This document shows, piece after piece, positions 18,441-28,900 of a stretch of DNA of 64,000 nucleotides. The stretch's first letter is position 1. Every line of letters begins with the position of its first letter. The translations under genes were made by a program, and so were the position numbers. This DNA is from Linnemannia hyalina (Eukaryota > Mortierellomycota > Mortierellomycetes > Mortierellales > Mortierellaceae). Location: NCBI GenBank assembly GCA_019671135.1, contig JAHRHY010000009.1:1860001-1924000 (forward strand). Reading direction: 5' to 3'. The notes under the pieces are model-generated. The model was given only the letters and a program-made list of their open reading frames with translations. It made no database searches and was not told the origin of the DNA.

Positions 18441-20288
18441 CTACAGACTTACAGAACTACAAATGTGTGTGTGGTTCGTCAGCTGTCCAAATCGTTTCCT
18501 GATAATGTCCTGGACCCTACGTGTTTCCTTATGCAGCACCACAACTTCTCGCTCCACATCAGTCTCCGGGGGCCTCTCAGCCATCTTGTCCAACACATAC
18601 ATCTGTTCCACACTTAACCGAGGAACACCACCAACCTTCATATCCAACTTATCGAGCCCGGAGCAAGTCCATTCGGGCCCATTCATAATATCCTCCGCCA
18701 AAATCATGTGCCCTTTGCCAAGACATTCCCTCAACTCGGAGCATCCCACAAAAAGCGCGTTCAGTTCTTGTGAGCACTCTTCCTGCAGATCGAACCGCGC
18801 ATACACTAGGTACACGCACGTCCTTGCCAACTCGGTCAACATGCGCCCGTCAAGGAACCCTCCACTGATCTCCAACAGCACAAGGAACGGCATCTGGGCG
18901 ATACAAGAGTCGAGGTCACAGGTTGAGAAGGAACTGGTGTTGATGTTCAGGCTGCGGATATGGTACTCTCTGTCCTCATGAACGATCTCATCTGCTCTGA
19001 GGGGGACTCGTTCGCCAAGCTCGTACTCAGAGTCGAAACTCTCCAACGCAGGAAAAGCCCACAGAAGCTGTCGTAGTTCATAGGCGTTCTTGATAGGCAC
19101 AGATCGGTCAATTCCTGTAATCCTGGGGAACCTGGTTCGAGAGCGCAGAAAGTTGATGTGGGGTTGGTGTCGAATGGAGAGACTTGTCAGAGAAGAGTGC
19201 TCAAGAACATCCTCTGCTTGGAAGGAGGTGGAGCTGGTGAGGATGTTGTACTTGTCGTAGTTGACGTCGTAGATTCTGCTTCGAGCTTGGGTGATTGCTA
19301 AGCGATGCAAGACCGGAAAGGCGACGACTATGGCCCGGAGTTGGCTGGCTGTCATCGACACCTGCTGAAAGTCCAGAATCCGAAGTGCCTGATGCGGAGA
19401 AGCCAGCTGAACCGCTCCTGCGTGGATGAACGCGCGGTCCACATGAACGAACGAATCCAGGTTAGGTAAAAGTGTGGCGAGGTTTTGGAAGATAAAGCTG
19501 TCGGCGTTCATCCCGAGTTCTAAATGTCTCAGCCTCGACAGTCTTGATAGTATGTCGACCAGAAACGACTCGCTCACGGACGTAAGAACCGGTATTTTTG
19601 AATCCTCCATCACCCTCGCAGCCGGGGATCCGCCCTCTGTCCCATCTTCCACCGGAGATTGGGTCGCGAGGGAGTTGACGTAGCGAAGACTGCTATAACC
19701 GCCATATGTGAGTCGACGCAAGGCAGAGTTCATAACCACCACCAACCAACATGCCCTAGTCCAATCTAGTGTCGCCCGATTCCCCTCCGTATCCTCCGCA
19801 AACGCCGACTCCGGCACCAAACACTCCAACGGGCTCGTCTCCGCAATCGCCGCCAACATCATCGAGATCCAAGTATTACTCTTATTAACATCACTCTCCT
19901 CATCATCCGCATCCAGTTCCCAGATCTCCAACTCGAGCGTCAACGAATGAAGTCCAGTCAGGGGCGCCTCGAGTGCAGCAATAAGGACCATCTTATCCTT
20001 GACCGTCAAGTGGCGGATATGCTGGTTGTGCTTCTTCATTAAAGCCGTGAGTCGTTCCTGTCGTTCGATATAGTTGTCCGCCTCGCCGGGTTTGGAGATA
20101 CCCGGGGGGTCGAGGACGTGACGCCAGAGCTTGCGGGTGATGTCAAAGTTGTGCCAGATACAAGGGGAGAAGACCGCGCTCCATTGACGGCAGACGGTGA
20201 TGCAGGCGAGGAGGGAGTCGATGTCGAGGAGCAATCCGATGGCGGCGAGGATCTCTGGTACATCAGTCATGACTGATTGAGGCGACAT
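18441..20288 (-). CDS. F-box/leucine-rich-repeat-like protein 2 (C-terminally shortened)
   Basis: Single-exon frame of 615 residues from ATG at 20288 (MSPQSVMTDVPEI); an alternative start is six codons in. The F-box is VPEILAAIGLLLDIDSLLAC, then ITVCRQWSAVF and SPCIWHNF. LRR-like repeats follow (LRHLELGMNADSFIFQNLATLLPNL), and the shared ECLGKGHMILAEDI...WTCSGLDKLDM block lies near the end. The protein stops just after IIRKRFGQLT with an unrelated tail (NHTHICSSVSL), whereas the 15596 and 21432 proteins continue about 80-100 residues past this point. The 3' end is therefore probably truncated. Expected to act as an SCF adaptor; target unknown. Confidence 0.85.
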   Translation of the reverse strand: MSPQSVMTDVPEILAAIGLLLDIDSLLACITVCRQWSAVFSPCIWHNFDITRKLWRHVLDPPGISKPGEADNYIERQERLTALMKKHNQHIRHLTVKDKMVLIAALEAPLTGLHSLTLELEIWELDADDEESDVNKSNTWISMMLAAIAETSPLECLVPESAFAEDTEGNRATLDWTRACWLVVVMNSALRRLTYGGYSSLRYVNSLATQSPVEDGTEGGSPAARVMEDSKIPVLTSVSESFLVDILSRLSRLRHLELGMNADSFIFQNLATLLPNLDSFVHVDRAFIHAGAVQLASPHQALRILDFQQVSMTASQLRAIVVAFPVLHRLAITQARSRIYDVNYDKYNILTSSTSFQAEDVLEHSSLTSLSIRHQPHINFLRSRTRFPRITGIDRSVPIKNAYELRQLLWAFPALESFDSEYELGERVPLRADEIVHEDREYHIRSLNINTSSFSTCDLDSCIAQMPFLVLLEISGGFLDGRMLTELARTCVYLVYARFDLQEECSQELNALFVGCSELRECLGKGHMILAEDIMNGPEWTCSGLDKLDMKVGGVPRLSVEQMYVLDKMAERPPETDVEREVVVLHKETRRVQDIIRKRFGQLTNHTHICSSVSL

Positions 20289-20695
20289 ATGTGAAGGAGT
20301 TAATGGTGGCTCCTTGAGGAGCGTAATGGGACTTGGTAGGGTTGGTGGGTTGGCGTGCGATAGGTTATGGTTGAGTAGCGTGGTTTGAAAGTAAAAGTGT
20401 GGGGGACAGACACAGAGTAAGGGCACACGTCAAGAGCCTGTCTGAGAGCGTGTGACTGCCATAATGCGTCAACTTGAAATCTCGAATGTGCAAAAGGATC
20501 CACGTACTCGTTCACTCCTTGCTTCCCTTGCTTCCCTTCAAGCACGGTGTATCTTCTCGTCGACATTAAAAAGAGCATTATTAAATAATGTATTTTGATC
20601 CGCAGTAGGACAAGTGCGTCGTTTATTGACACCCTCCCTTTCTTTGACATGTTCAGCTGGTCCATGTATCTACTTCAACAACCGTTGACCCGCCT

Positions 20696-21250
20696 TCATT
20701 CATAATCCGCCCCGTTGATAGCGGGCTTTGGCTGAGAGAAACAAATCACCTTGACGTGGTCCAAAACGGCCTGCCCTCCAAGACTACGCATCGAATTGAA
20801 CTCGAGACCGTCGAATCGTTCCTGTCTCCCGGTAGTACGGTCGAGGTTAGAGATGAAGGAGATCTGCTGAAGTTGCGTCAGGCACCCTAGTCGGAGGTAG
20901 ATTTTTCGTTGGATCGTATGAGACACTTCGTCGCTGCTCTAGTGCTTCGGCTTCATCCGGTGTCAGCTCATACCCGACCTGTCGTAGTCTCTCGCGGGCC
21001 TGCTCCAGTTCAACATCCTGCAGTTCCGCGACGGCGGTCGCTCCGTCAGTCGTAGCTCTGAACCAGGATGGGTCGAGCGCCCACAACTTTCCCAACACCT
21101 TCTCCTGTTCCCTCGTCGGTCTCGGGACTTCAAACACCTCAATATCCAGTTTTTCAAGTCCTACACAGGACCATTTGGACGCTCTCGATCAAATCCTCTG
21201 CCAACACAACATGTCTATTGCCCTCACAGGACGTACCAATAAACCATATC
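20696..21250 (-). pseudogene. F-box/LRR gene remnant, frameshifted C-terminal fragment
   Basis: Read on the minus strand, three pieces in different frames line up with the C-terminus of the next F-box gene. These are RHVVLAEDLIESVQM (about 21190-21240), LEKLDIEVFEVPRPTREQEKVLGKLW...LTPDEAEALEQR (about 20930-21165), and SHTIQRKIYLRLGCLTQLQQ...GLEFNSMRSLGGQAVLDHVKVICF (20700-20926). At least two frameshifts separate them (near 21170 and near 20930). No F-box or N-terminal half exists upstream. It is a decayed tandem duplicate. Confidence 0.75.
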
Positions 21251-21431
21251 TCTCGAAGGTGAACCAAATCGCCCAGCCTTTTCACTTATTATTACCACAG
21301 AACATTGAGCCATTCATCTCCTCGCGCTTTGTATCCAGTCCGTGCGCTTCAAACGCATGCCACTCTAAAAAACAATAAAGAAATAATAATAAATATTATG
21401 CTCCATGGTCATGACTATTTCTATCCCTACA

Positions 21432-23858
21432 TCACTTTCCTTCCTCTCGTTTGAGACAGAGGTACCAATACCTCCCCCCATATCGCGATCCCAGCTCTCT
21501 CGACCCCTTCTTCCTTAAACCCCATATCTGCTTCACCCACTCCACCTCTCTCTCTTCCATCAGTAAATCAATCCCGAAGAACTCAACCTCACTCAGACAC
21601 CGCAACGCACCAAGCTCGGTCAAGCCCGACGCCAACGAGAACTCGAGTGTGTCCAGACGTGCGGGGGTGACTCGGGATAAGTACTCTGTCCGGCGTCCGA
21701 ATGTGAGTCTCTTCAACTGGGTTAGTTCCCCGAGGCGCTGGTAAACTTTCCTCTGTACTGCGTACGAAACTAGTCGTCGATCCAGTGCCTCGGCCTCCGC
21801 GGATGTCAGCTCATCTCCGGATCTAAGCTGTTGCAATCGACGTCGGATCTGCTCAGCTGTATCAACATCCCTCTCTTGCTGCTGCTGCTGCTTGGCGACG
21901 ATACCCCGATCGGACTTTGATAGAGCATCCAATACCTCCTCTTGCCCCTTCGTCAGTCTCGGGACACCAAAGATCTCAATATCCAACTCTTCCATCTCCT
22001 TACACCCCCACTCCCGACTCTCGACCAAGTCCTGCGCAAGAACAATATGTCCCCTTCCTCGCAAGCTCATTAAAGTCTCGGGGCTCTCAACCAAAATATC
22101 CACCATCACCCGAAACGACAATGATGAACCGCCCTCCTCTTCATAGTAGTCATCGGGTTTCTTGAGATCGAACCAGACGCGTCGTAGGCGTCTACAGTTC
22201 CGGACTATCTCCAACACAGCGGCGCCATCAAGTTCGTAGCCATGTATCTCGACTTTCACAAGATGCGGCATTTGGAAGAAGAGCGATTCTACATCCTGCG
22301 AGGAGCCGATGCCGATGTTGTGGCGGAGGACCAGTTCCTGGATCGGGTGTTGTTTGATATCATAATCGTTACCTCCTAGAGTATCGGTGATGAAGATTTC
22401 GCCTCGTCCTTGACTGGAACACTCTACTCTTGTCAACGCAGGGAAGGCCCACAAGGGCTGTCGAAACATATCCGCCGAGGGGAGAGTGATCGAACCGTTG
22501 AAGTGTGTGACACCCTGGAACCGGACCAGGGCATCAAGGAGGTCACCCATGTTTTGGGTGAACGGCGATAGTGGACTGATGGATCTACTTCCGACCATCC
22601 ATGTTTGGCGTTTCTCGATCTTTGCCAGGTCGTATGGGTCTGGTTTGTATGGAGAGATGGTGATTGATTCGACGGAGGGCCACTCGAGAACCGCGTTCCG
22701 TGGGAAAGTGACGAGATCGATGGCGGTAGTGCTGTTGCTGTTGTCCTCCTCGCTGTTGTTGCCGTCACCATCTCCACCGCTATGGTGATTAAACCCATAA
22801 TCGAGCCCCGGAACACCTTCGTAATTATCATCATCTTCCTCCTCAGGGACAGGCCTCGGCACGCCCTGGAACTCAATCTCTCTAACTCGCGGAAACGCCT
22901 TCACATACCCCCTCACAAGATTCTCAGACACCTCACCTTTCACCACCAACCTCCTCAAACTCCCATGCGGCGCCCTCTCCGCCTCCTCATTCAACATGCA
23001 TACCGCGAACCACTCCAAACACACCCGCTCCGACTGCACAAAGGACTCCAGCTTCGGGAGGAACTTTCCCAAGACATTCAACAGACTCCCCTCAATCCCA
23101 TGCCCCATCTCCAGATGCCTCAACTTCGGAATGTGTGTCGAAAACATCTCCTGGAGAAAGGACTCGGCTTCGTCGCTCATCCACATGGACTGTGGCGTGG
23201 TGTACAGGCCTTGGTTGGGCGGGTGGAAAGGTTTTTTGTCGTTCTCGAATTTGAGGTTCGACCATGATTTGTGGAAAGATAGGCGTACTAGTCCAGGGTT
23301 GCTGCGGATCAGGAACCAGGTCGCGCGTGTTCGTGCTGCGGGGCCCTGGTACAACTGGCGAATGACTGACCGAGGTATCATATCCTCCCGCGGACAAGTA
23401 TCCAGCACCTTCACCGCCGATACCGACAGAGTCGACGTGGTATCCTGGAGACACTTCCTCTCCCACCAAAACTCCTCCTCTAATCTCCATCTCTTCAAAC
23501 TCGCTCTCCGAAATCTCACCCTCCGAAACCTCACCCCCTCCAACCTCCTTAATCCAACTTCCACCGCCGCCAACAAGACCGTATTATCAGTAACAGCCAA
23601 CTCCCTCACAAACTCTCCAAACTCTTTCAACAACCGCACCATCATTTCCAACCTGCGCCGTCGTTCTGGGATGCGTTTGCCGGGCCGGCTGAAGAGGCGG
23701 TTAAAGGGTGGGAGGGTAGCGTCGACGGTGTGCCAGAGGTAAGGTGTGAAGAGTTGTTTCCACTGGAGACAGCCTTTTGTGCATGTGAAGTAGGAGAGTG
23801 GGTCGAGATAGCGTGCGATCTCGTGCAGGATTTCTGGGATATGTGTTGCTGTTGCCAT
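21432..23858 (-). CDS. F-box/leucine-rich-repeat-like protein 3
   Basis: Single-exon protein of 808 residues from the ATG at 23858 (MATATHIPEILHEIARYL). The frame is open further upstream but reads low-complexity UTR-like sequence with repeated TH, so the internal ATG is preferred. F-box about residues 7-50 (IPEILHEIARYLDPLSYFTC, then GCLQWKQLFTPYLWHTV). LRR-like middle; acidic and S/N-rich insert around residues 340-400 (EEDDDN, NNSEEDNSNS); conserved GRGHIVLAQDLVESREWGC block; then QQQQQ and a terminal segment ending in WVKQIWGLRKKG. It is the full-length relative of the 20696-21250 remnant next to it. Likely an SCF substrate adaptor. Confidence 0.87.
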   Translation of the reverse strand: MATATHIPEILHEIARYLDPLSYFTCTKGCLQWKQLFTPYLWHTVDATLPPFNRLFSRPGKRIPERRRRLEMMVRLLKEFGEFVRELAVTDNTVLLAAVEVGLRRLEGVRFRRVRFRRASLKRWRLEEEFWWERKCLQDTTSTLSVSAVKVLDTCPREDMIPRSVIRQLYQGPAARTRATWFLIRSNPGLVRLSFHKSWSNLKFENDKKPFHPPNQGLYTTPQSMWMSDEAESFLQEMFSTHIPKLRHLEMGHGIEGSLLNVLGKFLPKLESFVQSERVCLEWFAVCMLNEEAERAPHGSLRRLVVKGEVSENLVRGYVKAFPRVREIEFQGVPRPVPEEEDDDNYEGVPGLDYGFNHHSGGDGDGNNSEEDNSNSTTAIDLVTFPRNAVLEWPSVESITISPYKPDPYDLAKIEKRQTWMVGSRSISPLSPFTQNMGDLLDALVRFQGVTHFNGSITLPSADMFRQPLWAFPALTRVECSSQGRGEIFITDTLGGNDYDIKQHPIQELVLRHNIGIGSSQDVESLFFQMPHLVKVEIHGYELDGAAVLEIVRNCRRLRRVWFDLKKPDDYYEEEGGSSLSFRVMVDILVESPETLMSLRGRGHIVLAQDLVESREWGCKEMEELDIEIFGVPRLTKGQEEVLDALSKSDRGIVAKQQQQQERDVDTAEQIRRRLQQLRSGDELTSAEAEALDRRLVSYAVQRKVYQRLGELTQLKRLTFGRRTEYLSRVTPARLDTLEFSLASGLTELGALRCLSEVEFFGIDLLMEEREVEWVKQIWGLRKKGSRELGSRYGGRYWYLCLKREEGK

Positions 23859-23916
23859 GTCGAGACTGGCCGAGAGAGGGAGGTAGAGAGAAAGAAAGTA
23901 TGTGTATGGTGTGTGC

Positions 23917-23933
23917 GTGTGTGTGTGTGTGTG
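23917..23933. repeat. GT dinucleotide microsatellite in F-box gene 3 5' flank
   Basis: Uninterrupted GT repeat of about eight units, within a longer GTGTG-rich stretch (23900-23935), directly upstream of the ATG at 23858 on the minus strand, so read as (AC)n in the transcript leader. Confidence 0.8.
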
Positions 23934-24486
23934 AGTGAGAGTGGATGAAGAGAGGAAAGGAGTTAGGAAGAGGGAGAAATAAATTGTGTGTTGATAATAA
24001 TAGGAGAAATAAAAAGTACTATGAGAAAAAAGTGGACAGCGCCAGGTAAAACGAATTCTCAAGAAAAAAAAAGGTTGTGAGCAACATAAAACAACATTTT
24101 TGTCTCTCATGTACAGAATCATGGAGGCGTTCATTTTGAAAAGAAAGTTCAGTGCCGCAAGCAAGTTGGCGCCATCCGGCATCTTCTCGTCACAGACGAC
24201 AAAGAAAAGGTTGCTCGTTCACTCAAGGGATACGAAGTTGTCTATATTGAAAATAACTAATATCAATCTAGGTAAGAAAAAAAAAGGATATGGGTAGAGA
24301 TGTGTTGGGTAGGTGGGATGCAAAGCAGCGGCTGACGAAAAAGCACTGGATCGCCAGGAATAAGTAATCAATAAATAAATAGGTCCTGAAAAGTGGAAAC
24401 CCCGCGTCCCTACTGGACGTCAACGACGACGCCACCAAAAATATACAAAAAAGTTGAGGTCCAGATGGCAATGAACGCGAGGACTA

Positions 24487-25924
24487 TTAAACGCCGTTCC
24501 TGCGGATCAAGGACAAGAACTCCTCCCTGGTCTTGCCTTGGTCACGGAAGCATCCAAACATCGACGAGGTGATTGTCTGGCTTCCTGGCTTCTGCACTCC
24601 ACGCATCACCATGCAAAAGTGGCTACATTCGTTTTCAATTGATCAAGAAGGAGATGTGTAAGTACCAGGGGTCGGAAATAATGACCCAACTCGATGAGGA
24701 AAGCAAAAACAGGGGGAAGCGTACCTGGCCTCCATGACGACGGCGACACCGAGGGGGTCGAGTAACTCCTGCATAGCCAAGGCAACCTGCTTGGTCAGAC
24801 GCTCCTGAACCTGAAGACGACGACTGAACATCTCCGCCAAACGAGCAATCTTGCTCAGTCCAACCACCTTTCCGTTCTTTGGGATATAACCAATATGGAT
24901 CTAGGTTGCATCAAACAGGAGTGCGAAAGGAGGTGAGCCGGTAGTTCTAAAATACACAGACGATCAAGTAGAGCGAGAAAAAGGTCCGGTATATGTTGTC
25001 CAGATTGCTGTACCTTGCCGGTGAAGGGGACCATGTGGTGCTCGCACAGGGAGAAAACGTCAATGTTCTTGACAATAACCATCTCGTCGTGATCTATTAA
25101 GGAATAGAATAAAGCAACCCACGGAGTCAACACCTCACTCACATTATCCATATAGTCTTTTCGCCATATCTTTACAACATCCATTGTAGGTGAATTGAGG
25201 TATCATGCAACATGCGTGCCAATAATCCATACCCTCCTGGAAGAGCGCCTTGTTCATAAGGTCTAAAAGTAACATTAGCAGACAAACAAACCATGTCAGT
25301 TTCCGATGAATTATGAACTAAAACGGACAAAACCAGAGATCCATGTCAAAACAGCATAACAACCACCCAACCAACTTACGGGTGACACTCTCCTCGTAAC
25401 CCTTGGAGAAGAACATGAGGGCCTTGGCATAACGCTCGGGGGTCTTGAGGAGACCCTCGCGGTCGGGATCCTCGCCAATACACTCCAGAATCGTACGAAC
25501 AGCTCCCGAGATCTTTTGAATGCGTGCTGCGCGCTGAGCCTCAGTATCCTCGCGACGTTCCCTTGCGCCCACACCTATTTACATTTCACAAAAGATGACA
25601 AATAAAGCAACCGGTAAGTAAAAAGATGCGAACGACAGGAGGTTATTTCCATGACCAATTGAAGAATGACGCCGAAGGGAAACATACTAGGGAAACTAAG
25701 GCCGTCAAAGTCAATGGGTGTGCTGGACCTGCCCTCGGGGGACTCTGAAGCGAGGTAGCTGCGTCCGGGGCTGTTAGAGTGTCCTGTGAGGGCGTGGCTA
25801 AGGAGTGCCTGTCTGGCGGTTGGTTGCAGCAACCTAATTGTTTGTGTTGGTTAACAAAAGGGCATATGCGAATGATTAACAAGTGGTATTTTGAGTCACT
25901 CTTGTTGGGATCCGTGGGAAACAT
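24487..25924 (-). CDS. GTP cyclohydrolase I (multi-exon)
   Basis: First enzyme of tetrahydrofolate/pterin synthesis: GTP to 7,8-dihydroneopterin triphosphate and formate. Proposed exons (minus strand): 25924-25881, 25833-25688, 25574-25380, 25262-25233, 25093-25014, 24900-24725 and 24622-24487, giving 268 residues in continuous frame. Family signatures: [20 protein letters not shown], the zinc site [48 protein letters not shown], and [19 protein letters not shown] with the third zinc-ligand cysteine; it ends [14 protein letters not shown]. Introns are GT-AG and 47-140 bases. The first exon (MFPTDPNK...) and its 47-base intron are the least certain. The N-terminal extension is S/P-rich, as in fungal FOL2-type enzymes. 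The 30-base third exon is unusually small but preserves the frame exactly. Confidence 0.9.
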
Positions 25925-28900
25925 TTTTCTTTGTTGTTTATTGTTGTGGGTCAAAGGTGGCTGATAGGTGGATCCTGATGTAGTTCATCCGGCATTCAAT
26001 AGGGTCCATTCCTACTCTTGACTCGTAGTTGCATTCAAGGTTGAAGAACTAATTCATTGAGGGATCAACCTGATTTCAGTCCTGGTCCCGATTCAAGTTA
26101 TGTTACTTTTTCTGATCTGCCTGCTCAGTGGTTCTTGCCACCTTGTGGAGTCGAGTGTGTTGAGAAGTGTTGGCTTACTGGACGTTGTCCGAGGTTGCGG
26201 TTGGGCTTGAAGGGATGTTGCTCATGGTATATATGTGTATGGGTGTTGTTAGGAGTGAAGTGTGAGAAAAAGAAGGAAGAACAGAAAAGAAAAGGAAGTA
26301 GGAGTTGTCAAGTATCGGAGAAAATGGGATCCAATCAGTCAAGAGTCAAAGGAGAAAAGAGTGTGTGGTAGCAATGGGTGGCGTTCGATGAAAAATGAAA
26401 AGTGTAGAGAGCCAATCAGGAGAGGGGAGGTGATTAGTCCTCTCAGCAAAAGGGTGTTTCATTCGTTCATTACTGATCAAATATCAAGGGGGAAGAGAAT
26501 TGCTGTCCTGGCGCCTGCCCTGAAAACAACCCATCCAAAGGGGCTAGTCCTATCATCCCATAAGGAGCCGTACCCTCCCAGTGAGAGAGCCTTGACTACG
26601 CAGAAACGGCTCAAATGTCTTCCGTCTTCCGTACATTCAAGACACCGTCCCCTCCTTCTCTCCATCTTTTATTTCCTTCTCTCTTTCTTTCTCTTTATCC
26701 TTGCACTCACCAACCTACCTTCCTTTCGGCGTCTTCTTAACTCTCTGGGTATGCCTTTTCTAGCGCCTACCAAACGTCCGTTTTCAACAACCATCCGGTC
26801 TCATCTGCCGTTTGCCATCAGCTTTTCTTTCAGCATTTACCTCTGTTACCATTGCAAAAGCAACTGCCATGTTGTCTCTTCGTTCAACTCTTACGAGCTG
26901 CAATAATAAATGAGGAGGGTTGTTCAATTGTTGAACATACCTTGGTCAAAAAAAAATGCGCTTGTTTTTTCCCCTTTTGTTTTCAAGAATCAAGGATCAA
27001 GATGACTACGAGTCTGTCAAGGTACTATTGTGCTCCACCCTTGAAACGATCGCTGCACTGAAGGGGGAGTCAGATCCCATGAGAAATATCCGGGCCCAGT
27101 GGGAAAGCTTTACGTACCAACACGAGTACGGACACCAAGGAGGAACAGACCGCTCAAATGCTGTTGTTTTTTCGCTGGTAGATATTCCAAGGATTCGCTC
27201 TTTTCCTTTTTTTCCTTCTTCTCCTTTCCTTTATCCTTGACTTCCACATCCTCAACAATAACCCGTACCCATCACTTCCACCTCCGCCTTCCCAGCCGGA
27301 ACACTTCTTCTCCACTCCACATTCTGCCAGTCATGAAGATCCTCTCTATTACCGCTGCTGTCCTAGTCTGATTGAATAAACAACGAGCAGCCCACATATT
27401 CCGGGTCTGTCCAAAGTCAATAGTTTCAAGCACACATTAGAAAAATCGAGAAATGTATCTGCTTTATGTTTTTTGCGTGCCCCTGGGGCACTCCTTTCCT
27501 TTTCTTGAAAAAAAGGCATTAAGGATCAATTCAAGGGTGGTCAGACTCAGTCGTTTTGTCAGCGTTACTTGAACTAATTTCAATTACCCAACCTGCGCAG
27601 CATTGGATCCCTTGTCGGCTCTCGTTTTAAAACAGACCTTTTTTTTTTACACACCATGACGCGTAAACATGAAAAAGTAAGGGTCGCCATAGTGTTCCTA
27701 CGCGAACATTTTCATATCCTCCTTGAGTTCCAATGGTTCTATCCTCGTGTTGGTCGAAAGGGAACGAATACGAACAAGAAAGAATTTATCTGACCGCGTC
27801 AAGTGTACACTGAGCATAGCAGGCAGGGCTAAAATAACGATAAACATATGAATGCAGGGGGCATGATAGATGAATGCGATACGCGCTATCTTTTCTTTCT
27901 TTAGTTCTTGTCGATCCTAATATCTTTCCTGTACGCTCACCAGAGAGTGTCTGCCTCTTTTCCTGTCCGTGAGGGCACAAGAAGGGAGTGTGAGATAAAG
28001 GGGCAAGAAGCACCAGCAGCAATGCCCGAACCACGTTTTTTAAGTCAGTGTGTGGTGTTCTGTTAGGGAAGGTTAAAGTAATGTAGTACTGTGCTCGCCA
28101 ATGTCGCCACACATGTGCTAAATGGTACGGGCTACATGTCCCCACTCTTTTCATTCTTAATACCTTGTGCGTGCAAAGAAGCAGAATGACAGCATAGCCA
28201 TGAGGCTATCGTCCGTGCCAACCACACTAGAAATCTGACCCATTTTTTTTTGAGTTAGTACTCCCACTGGACTCCTGCGCATCCATATGTCAGGGCAAGG
28301 GCAAGGGCAACAAGCACATATGGAATATGAAAGAACGAAAAGAAGGTTAGATGAACTGAAGGGGAAACACAAGAATGACAGGACAAGACGAGAGGAGAGA
28401 GAGAGATAACGAAAGTGCGTGCGTGCGTTGTGCGTCAACGTGTATACAAGGAAAAGGAAGAACCCATGGAAAGGGACATGGGTATGGACATTATGAGAAT
28501 CCTTACTGACATATGAAAATTGCAGTGCCAATAGGACCGTGACTCTCGCCCACTCACCCTGCGGTCCATCCAATTCATGGTTCATTGGCATGCCTCTCTG
28601 CTATCGGAAGGGATGGGTGACCCTTTGGCTTTGGCTGTATGTCAAAGGAGGGTCCCCCTTTTTTTTCCCTTCCCAGTCCTTCATCCCTCCGCCTTGTCCC
28701 TCTGTCCCTTGATTTCTGTTCGTCTTCTTCCCGTCGCGTAGGAAAAAATAAATTTTCTTCCCGCGAACGAAACCGCGATCTCCCAAATGACCAGACCTTA
28801 CGAGAAGGGAAGAGATGTTGACTGGCGCTGCTGGAAGCAAAACAAAAATAGTGCAATGCTCAAATCAGAGAGAGACAACAAGGTCGAAGAAAGGGGAGCG

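Noticed and set aside
26262..26906. 214-codon open frame
   Set aside because: Low-complexity composition (K/R then F/L/S from a C/T tract) and no recognisable domain or start context.
27333..27371. Twelve-codon frame MKILSITAAVLV that resembles the start of a secretory signal peptide
   Set aside because: It stops at once and no downstream exon with a fitting splice donor was found; at most a decayed start of a secreted protein.
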